Assembly: GCF_045679555.1 (NCBI RefSeq)
Contig: NC_092091.1
Coordinates: 75,846,730 to 75,910,729 of the forward strand
Source of the DNA: Salvelinus alpinus
Lineage: Eukaryota > Chordata > Actinopteri > Salmoniformes > Salmonidae
Length of the DNA: 64,000 bases
Direction: 5' to 3'
A program made the position numbers and the translations under genes. Below are positions 57,191 through 64,000 of this stretch, one piece after another; the first letter of the stretch is position 1, and each line of letters opens with the position of its first letter. The notes beneath the pieces are model-generated. The model saw only the letters and a list, made by a program, of their open reading frames with translations. It did no database searches and was not told where the DNA came from.

Positions 57191-58591
57191 TATTTGTAGA
57201 AACAAAAGAAAGAAAGGTGGGGAACTTCCAGTGATGTGTTCCTGTGGGAACACTGGAAAACAAATTGGAACATGAATTGCATCATTCCAGTCATGAGAGT
57301 ATCCCAAAGTTGAAGGGTTTATTGTTCCCCTCACCATTCTCTAGAAGTCACCCTCTGAGTTTCGTCAGCAACACGTGACAACAGAGGGCTCACCGAGCGA
57401 GTTGGTAGGGGCAAGGGGGTGATTTGGGATTCACCATCGCTCTCTGTCTGCCTGTCTGTCTCTCTGTCTGCCTGCCTGTCTGTCTGTCTGCCTGTCTGTC
57501 TCTCTGTCTGTCTCCCTGATTCTCTCTTTGTCAATCTCTCTCTCTATTTCTATCTCTCTCGGTCAATAACTCTAGCCAGTGTTCCAGACATCTGATTTGA
57601 GCGGTTAATCTGATTTAAGATGTAACGTAGCCTGCGCACTGTGGAGCAAGACAGTCCTTATTTGGCCGATGGTGAAAGGTCATGTGACAGCTGAAAGTAT
57701 TTCTAGGACATTATTATGATTATTATTATTATATGCCATGTTGCCTTATGTTGCATTTTGACATATTTGTTTACAAAATTCTGAAAGTTTTTACATTATT
57801 TTGAATGTTTGAAAAATATATTTTTTTTTTCTACACAATGCAGGAAAAACAGTAAAAGTTCCTTCAATGCCAACTGGTAGTTTCCAGTATCTCTTTACTG
57901 AACAACTAATTAATTGACTCATTCATTAGTTAATCGTGTGTCATGGCCTAAGTCTCTCAAAAGTGGAGGAGGCTTCAGTGGAAGTTTAACAAAGACATGT
58001 GAATGTAATAATGCAGAATGTTTTTCTTTATTAATGTTGGCAGTAGCTGCAAGCATCCCCTATGGAGTCCGTTACACAGGGTACTACAAGTCTATTGACT
58101 TACATCTTAATATCTGTGTCCTGATGTCAGAATGTAACAATAGTGACCCACTAACTGATTAAAATATAACTAACAGATATTGAAAATATATTTGTATAAC
58201 AAAATATATTTGTTAAAAAAAAGTTTAAGAAAGCAGAAGTCGACTTGTTTGATTAAAACATCTTGACGGAAAATGAACCAAGATGAATGTATCTCTCAAA
58301 AAGATATGGACCACGCACATGACTCAATAGTTTGCTGTATTCACACAATATAAGTTTACCCTGGATGTACAATTTAGAGTTGAATGAACTTGTATACTAA
58401 TATGAGGTTATGTTAACTAAATTTCTCGTGTTGACATAACTTAAAATTTTAAGGCAGTGGGTTATAACATTTTACAGTGTTGGTATTGATAGAAGCTGTA
58501 GACAGAGGAACCATCTAGATGACAGATTTCAGTAAATGTAAGATGTCATATTAAGAACTTAAATCTCAATGCAAATAGGTACGGATATTGC
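57191..58591. other. No gene seen downstream of ART gene A
   Basis: Contains a (CTGT)n/(CTCT)n tract at about 57440-57560 and AT-rich DNA. An 82-codon plus-strand frame at 57914 has no support. Confidence 0.5.
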
Positions 58592-59527
58592 TCATCTGTT
58601 TCTCCACATACGGCAAAGTAGTAGAATCATTATCTGATTCCTAACAGGGGCTTGATCTGTATTTACACTAAAGCACAGATCACTTAAATATGTTGCACTT
58701 TTCAGTTTGAAAACAACTTTGCACCACAGGTCTTTGACTGTGTTTCTATTTTTCACTTCCTCAATTTTAAATTTCTCATAAGGGGGAATCAAAACCTCTG
58801 GCTCAAGTGACCCCATGATCGTATATTTTTCCACAGAGGCACCATAGCATGTTTCAATTTCAAAACAATTTTCAGTTCCAAAATCTGCAGCAAGAGTCTG
58901 AGAAGTAGAGGTTGAGAGGAATTTGCCAAATCTAATTTCTTGATTTAATTAACCCTTGTAAACACGTTTGGTTCCACGATATACGGTTTTCAAATATTCA
59001 TTGGGATAATTTTTTTCTTTCAGAATACGTATGGCTCAGACAGCAGAAATTGCCATGCATAGAACTCAAATGTTTTTGCTTTGTATTTATCTTTTCCCAC
59101 ACAAACTGCATCATTGAGTGTTTTGTATAAAGCACCTGTGTACAACTTCATTGGAAGAATATGTTTAACTGTAAATTCCCCATCAGCTTTTTTGTTGTCA
59201 GGAGCATCATAATGGTGTGTCCAACGAGTCCCGAAGTCGGCCGTATTGGCTGTAATCTCGTCTTTCAGGTACACTTTCACCTTAGTCAACATAGCTGGAA
59301 CACAGCCCTTGTATGCATCATCCACAGATGAAAGTGCCATGTCCAGAACGGTGTCAGGCCTCACCTTGGAGAGGAGAAAAAGGATTTAGCTATTTCACCT
59401 TTTTAGGATTTAAAAGATTTAACATTCAGTTAGGGTATGTGACATGTGCACACACACACAAACATACCATTCCATCGACCATACGGAAGGTCAATGAGAA
59501 GACAGCCCACACTACAAACGTCACCAT
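58592..59527 (-). pseudogene. Ecto-ADP-ribosyltransferase gene A, probably broken
   Basis: Exon 1 (59527-59468) encodes a signal peptide (MVTFVVWAVFSLTFRMVDGM, donor GTATGT). Exon 2 starts at 59364 (acceptor TCCAAG) with LDMALSSVDDAYKGC. It continues through HILPMKLYTGALYKTLNDAV to FEFYAWQFLLSEP. The arginine-ART signature residues are present: R in TVYRGTKR, the STS box in FGKFLSTSTS and the E-x-E in LEPEVLIPPYE. However, a one-base shift follows LLSEP (about 59026) and a stop codon follows RVYKG, so the frame is interrupted twice. Known family role: mono-ADP-ribosylation of arginine on extracellular proteins, secreted or GPI-anchored. Assembly error is the main alternative. An octamer-like ATGCAAAT lies upstream at 59675-59682 (minus). 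Confidence 0.8.
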
Positions 59528-59674
59528 CTTCACTGCAATCTAGAGTATACTCAAAGATGATCCTAGTTATCATCAGGTTACAGCTCTCTGGTGCTTGTGG
59601 CTGTGATGTTACCAAGTTGCCTTCAGTTTGGTGCACCTCCCTCCCTCCGGACAGTCATTTATCCTGTATCTGCT

Positions 59675-59682
59675 ATTTGCAT
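59675..59682 (-). promoter_or_regulatory. Octamer motif upstream of ART gene A
   Basis: ATGCAAAT on the minus strand, about 150 bp before the start codon; binding by POU factors is known for this motif, its use here is inference. Confidence 0.3.
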
Positions 59683-60224
59683 AGATAAAATGCCACTTCA
59701 GTACAGGTCTCACTCATACAATACAAACTCTCGTGCCGGTCGCCCATTGGCTGTTTTTAATAGTTAGTTTTGAATCTGTTGGTCTTATTCCTCTGCCCTT
59801 TTGTGGAAATTGAGCGTTGCCCAAGGAATATGGAAGACTGACATGTACATGCCACTTCACATCATGTTTACTCCATAACTCTACACCGAGTAGGACTAGT
59901 TTTATGCTGTATTGTAGCTGAGCTTCTACTGTTGTCAGTACTCAATGTTTGTTTTAGCTCGTTGCCTCTAAATAAATAAAACAGCATAAAATAACTTTGA
60001 AATCTAGTTTTTGAGTGCTGACACGAATTATTCTTATGTTTTAACTGACATTGCTTCTAGACACTCACCTATGCCCAATTACAAAAAGTAATGTATGAAC
60101 AACTAATTGTAACTCTAATGTCCCTAGGCGATGTTTAACTTGGGTATCTTCTCTCTAACTCACTCATGACCATGATCCCCTTCACACTACTTGAACAATT
60201 TCAGGCTTATTCACTATTTAAATC
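59683..60224. other. No gene seen between ART gene A and the second block
   Basis: AT-rich DNA, with an aaataaataaaac run near 59970. Nothing else can be supported. Confidence 0.5.
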
Positions 60225-61225
60225 CTAAAATCTCATAGAATGCATTTGCTCTACGGTTTACATTGCTGTTGGTGGCCCATTCAATCTTAGCTGGTATATA
60301 CTTTTAAAGAAGACTGTGGCATTAAGACTTTTGATGATAAGTTGATGATATGCTGAATGTAGTGTTTTTATTGCTGGGCTGGAACAATAGCCTGCATCTG
60401 TAGCTCTCCAGGACCAGGTGAGGTGACCACTGAGAGTGGTAGCTAAAAATAGTTGTTATAGTCTGTTATAGTCATGAAATGTAGTCTGTTTTATGCATGA
60501 AATGCTGGCCCCTTCTGGTAGTTGTGGAGAATGCACAATGTCGACTGTTATCTTTGAATCCCATTGAACTGCTTTAATCATGCTCAATGATGCTTTATTG
60601 ATGCTACAGGGCAAGTGCTGAAAATGTATGATAAAAACATAATTAACTCTAAATTACACCACATTAGATAATACATTTTTCCATGTAGGCACAGTTACAG
60701 TAAATGCTACAGTAAATATAGTTAATGTAAATATAGTTACAGTTAATGCTATAGTAAATATAGTTACAGTTAATGCTGCAGTAAATATAGTTACAGTTAA
60801 TGCTGCAGTACATATAGTAACAGTTAATGCTACAGTAAATATAGTTACAGTAAATGCTACAGTACATATAGTTACAGTAAATGCTACAGTACATATAGTT
60901 ACAGTAAATGCTACAGTAAATATAGTTACAGTTAATGCTTAATATGATCAGACCTGGGTTCAAACACTATTTGAAATCTTTCAAATACTTTGAGCATTTT
61001 ATTTAACCTGCCTGGAGTGCCAGATGGGCAGAGTTTGCACTTTGGGGACTGTTATATTGCTTCCATTGCAACAGGCAAACTAAATTAAACGCAGCTAAAG
61101 TATTTGAAAATATTCCAAATAGTATTTGAACCCAGGTGTGTATATAAACTGTGATGAAGTTGTTGGTAGCAGGATTTCTATATTAGATTTCTCCCTGTGT
61201 CTCCCTGTCTTACATTATGGAGCAA
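60225..61225. repeat. Duplicated block with VNTR, copy 2
   Basis: gttggtggcccattcaatct, then a VNTR of tacagtaaatatagttac, gttaatgct and atgctacagtacatatag words (60690-60940), then tgggttcaaacactatttga. It aligns with 56640-57190 but has about 330 extra bases between landmarks. Confidence 0.8.
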
Positions 61226-61580
61226 AGGACCTGGCAGAAGAAGAACAATGTGAACATACAGTATATAACACAGGTCTACAGTGATGGGGGAATCCACAGG
61301 GAACAACCAAGCACAAGCAACCCAGCCTGTTTCGTTTCACTCTCTGAATGAGAGAGAGCTTCATTGACTAACATACAGTTCGACTGCTGTATTTTCCTAT
61401 ACAGCTTTACAATTCAGATTGCTCTGGAACCCTACACTCTCCAGTTTGAAGAGAGATTTACAGTTAAGAACATTCTGGCTTTTTTCCTTTTTGGTAATTT
61501 TGAACATCTCAAAAGGTGGAATCAACACCTCCTTCTCCTTTTCTCCCATCTCTGGGTAGGACTTGAGATAAGCTCCTGCA

Positions 61581-62085
61581 TGTCAGGTTTTGGCCAGGAC
61601 TGTTCAGGTTTTGGTCACTAGATGTCCCCATTGCACCTTTTTTGTACCTTTTGTTTTTCCTTGCTCTAATTATTGTTTGCACCTGTGTGTCGTTCCCTTG
61701 TTAGTATTTAAACCCTGTGTGTTCCTCAGTTCCTTGCTCAGTGTTTGTATGTTAGCACCCAGCCCCAGCCCAAGCCTTGTTCTGAACATATGATTCTCTT
61801 ATTGGATTTCCCAGAGGTTCTCTGGTTTAGTTCTTGTGTATTTTTGAGTAGTCTTTTGAGGTTTGTTTTTTCCCTGCGGTTTTTACCACTTTGTGGAGTT
61901 TCTTTGTATTTTGGAGGATATCCATTTTGTGCTTCTTGGCTTTATGTTTGGACATTGTGGATTTAGATTCTTTGCCTGAAGATTTTGTTCTTTAATTAAA
62001 CCACCATCTCTAGTACTGCTGTGTCTGCCTCATCTTCTGGGTTCTGACGATTATTAGTGACTGTTTCTCGCACCGGGTCCTGACA
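61581..62085 (+). mobile_element. Solo LTR inserted in the coding exon of ART gene B
   Basis: Starts TGTCAGGTTTTGGCCAGGAC and ends GGGTCCTGACA, with a perfect 5-bp target duplication CTGCA at 61576-61580 and 62086-62090. TG...CA ends and a 505-bp length fit an LTR. No internal region remains. The intact target duplication suggests a relatively young insertion. Confidence 0.88.
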
Positions 62086-62580
62086 CTGCACATGTCTTTA
62101 TCTCAAAGCAGGACTTCTCTCCAAAATGTGTCAAGTTCTTTAGGAAAGAGCTCGAGGCAAAGAAGCCGAATCTTATTAGTTGGTTAACTTTACAGCCAAA
62201 CTCCATGTTGGTTCTCCGGTATGTGGTGTGACAGCCCTGTTGGTTTTCTTTCAGGAGGCGAATGGCGTCAGTCAGCAGGAAATGCAGGGAGTGGAACTGG
62301 AAGGAGGTTGTATACTCTGCTCTGTTGGTCCGGACTGCTTGGTTGAACACTGGGTATATCTGAGTTTGACCTCCTGAGTAAGCACAGATAGCCTTGATAT
62401 GATCATGTGTAAGTCTGTCTTTAGAATTGGACTTGGACTTGTCCTTTTGGAATCGTTTCTCCACATTATTTGCACATCCTTCTGCCTTCACCCAGGCTTG
62501 TTTGAAAATCGCTACATTGCTAATTTCATGTTCCAGATATTCCTTCTGCACCTTGTTGTACATTTGTTCAGTGCAGCCGT

Positions 62581-63150
62581 TGTACACGTCGTCAACACAG
62601 TAAGGGACCATGTCTAAGTGTACATGTCGTCAACACAGTAAGGGACCATGTCTAAGTATACATGTCGTCAACACAGTAAGGGACCATGTCTAAGTATACA
62701 TGTCGTCAACACAGTAAGGGACCATGTCTAAGTATACATGTCGTCAACACAGTAAGGGACCATGTCTAAGTATACATGTCGTCAACACAGTAAGGGACCA
62801 TGTCTAAGTATACATGTCGTCAACACAGTTAGGGACCATGTCTAAGTGTACATGTCGTCAACACAGTAAGGGACCATGTCTAAGTGTACATGTTGTCAAC
62901 ACAGTAAGGGACCATGTCTAAGTATACATGTCGTCAACACAGTAAGGGACCATGTCTAAGTATACATGTCGTCAACACAGTAAGGGACCATGTCTAAGTA
63001 TACATGTCGTCAACACAGTAAGGGACCATGTCTAAGTATACATGTCGTCAACACAGTAAGGGACCATGTCTAAGTATACATGTCGTCAACACAGTAAGGG
63101 ACCATGTCTAAGTATACATGTCGTCAACACAGTAAGGGACCATGTCTAAG
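62581..63150. repeat. 38-bp minisatellite derived from coding sequence, 15 units
   Basis: Exactly 15 x 38 bp of tacatgtcgtcaacacagta and agggaccatgtctaag. The leftmost unit (acgtcg) is continuous with the ART exon, and the rightmost joins the exon start. Units differ only at a few positions (gtgta versus gtata, cagtt, gttg), so the expansion is recent. Confidence 0.97.
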
Positions 63151-63765
63151 GGTGTGCTGGAATTGAGACCAGGCTGACGGAGATGAACCTTCAGAGAATA
63201 CGGAGGGGAAAAACAGCCCAAAAACAAGAGAAATGGTTTATGAAAATGTTTAACTGCAGCGATCTTGTTCACAGATGAACTATAGCACGACCATATGCTG
63301 GTAATACCCTTTCATAACAAGGTTCTCATCTCAAAATCCTATAGTTCTATAGAACAAACAGAAGTTGATGCTGGATTGTGAGCAATGCTGAAAAGGCCGA
63401 TGTGCTAAAACACTTCCAGAAGTAATCTTCTAGTTCTATGTTACAGATTGAGAGATCCTCTTACCATCTTGGAGTCCACACCCAGAGTCCAAGCATGGAA
63501 GACACACAGCACAGCAAAGGTTAGGATGTTTTCTCTCCTCATGACTTCAACAGGTCCTGTAGTAAAACAACATGTAGAGGAGACCATACCAATCAGCATA
63601 ACAATACCCAACATGATACAACATAGCTTTAATATTATTCACTTTTAATAAATAACAAAATGGGACTAATTGCAATAGCACCATATAGGAGCTGATAGTA
63701 AACGCAAACATACTGGCAATCATTATATTCATTATAAAAATAGCTTATAATGATCTGGTAGTTGA

Positions 63766-63860
63766 ACTTACCAGACTGGAGCACGACAGAGGTTGTTTTG
63801 TATTGTTCAGCTTCAGGACTTGTGTTTTGCAGACTGTCTGATAGCATCTACTTATACCAG
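63766..63860 (-). promoter_or_regulatory. Core promoter and 5' UTR exon of ART gene B
   Basis: TATAAG on the minus strand (63851-63856) is followed about 80 bases later by a strong donor (CTG then GTAAGT at 63771-63766). An acceptor CTACAG (63557-63562) lies just before the ATG exon. The start site would be near 63825 by spacing. Confidence 0.5.
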
Positions 63861-64000
63861 GTTAGAGAAATGACTTCACAAGCAGACATAACCACAAACC
63901 ATATTCCCACACTGAAGCACCAAGTTGATACGTGAACAAAGTCATGCAGACCTTGTGCGGTAAGTCAGTTGTCATGGTTGTCATGGACAACTGACTGACC

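Larger units (their letters stand above)
61397..63556 (-). pseudogene. Ecto-ADP-ribosyltransferase gene B, split by a solo LTR
   Basis: A 5' UTR exon (about 63852-63772) precedes exon 63556-63465, whose ATG at 63542 starts a signal peptide (MRRENILTFAVLCVFHAW). Exon 2 begins at 63173 (acceptor CCGTCAG). Its start is a 15-unit 38-bp array (62581-63150) made from LDMVPYCVDD codons; 38 is not a multiple of 3, and the frame entering from exon 1 meets a stop in the first unit. Beyond it lie YPVFNQAVRTNRAEYTTSF, FHSLHFLLTDAIRLL, the R region TTYRRTNME and a SxS-type box FFASSS. A solo LTR (61581-62085) then interrupts the exon. On its far side lies the E-x-E region (EKEVLIPPFEMF), with a stop at 61397. 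Function as in gene A if it were ever made. Confidence 0.85.

Noticed and set aside
57914-58162. 82-codon plus-strand frame
   Set aside because: No splice context, domain or repeat relation; composition is near random.
62581-63150. CRISPR-like array in the ART region
   Set aside because: The 38-bp units abut without spacers and are derived from the exon.

Overview
This window is vertebrate genomic DNA and almost certainly comes from a salmonid fish. The evidence is a set of salmonid-type repeats: HpaI-like tRNA SINEs with the RSg-1-type LINE tail, a roughly 520-bp tRNA SINE, a Sleeping-Beauty-like Tc1 element, palindromic miniature elements and hAT-like non-autonomous elements. The host genes are a teleost-type set with GT-AG introns. 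Human 2p13 has DOK1 near SEMA4F, and PAIP2B in the same broader region. The dok1-to-semaphorin order here fits that ancestral block.

Layout. (1) 1-16.9 kb is a tandem array of three copies of a teleost-type class A GPCR with shared 3' flank. Copy 1 is cut by the window edge, copy 2 is broken, and copy 3 (14600-15454) is whole. Between and inside the copies lie two minisatellites, an L2-type LINE with a long intact RT reading frame, and a nested stack (SINE in Tc1 in LINE in GPCR flank). (2) 17-22.3 kb is mostly transposons: a Tc1 element, SINEs and an RSg-1-like LINE. (3) 22.3-29 kb holds paip2b, with coding exons at 23828-28095 and its first coding intron packed with Tc1 elements. (4) 30.3-35.1 kb on the minus strand is an unrecognised multi-exon gene. 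I rebuilt seven phase-consistent coding exons for it; its motifs recall axonemal or microtubule-associated proteins. A 79-bp repeat array sits on one of its splice donors. It is divergent from (5) dok1 (35841-39821, plus strand, six exons, 495 aa). (6) 40.8-55.0 kb is a class 4 semaphorin, best candidate sema4f (14 coding exons, 712 aa, frame-consistent). Its introns carry a solo LTR, a hAT-like element with an 8-bp target duplication, and three long low-complexity arrays. (7) 55-64 kb contains two minus-strand ecto-ADP-ribosyltransferase (ART) genes in a duplicated block. Both look broken in this assembly. In the second, a solo LTR sits inside the coding exon and a 15-copy, 38-bp repeat derived from the exon itself lies near its start.

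Roles. PAIP2B represses translation by binding poly(A)-binding protein. DOK1 is a PH/PTB adaptor below tyrosine kinases. The semaphorin is a membrane guidance and immune ligand. The GPCRs and ARTs are lineage-expanded surface protein families. I see no operon-like or clearly novel enzymatic system. The most unusual signals are tandem arrays that amplify exon edges, and the interplay of mobile elements with exons.

Limits: everything was read by eye. Exon calls rest on open frames, phases and splice consensus. Family names for repeats rest on remembered consensus features, not on a search.
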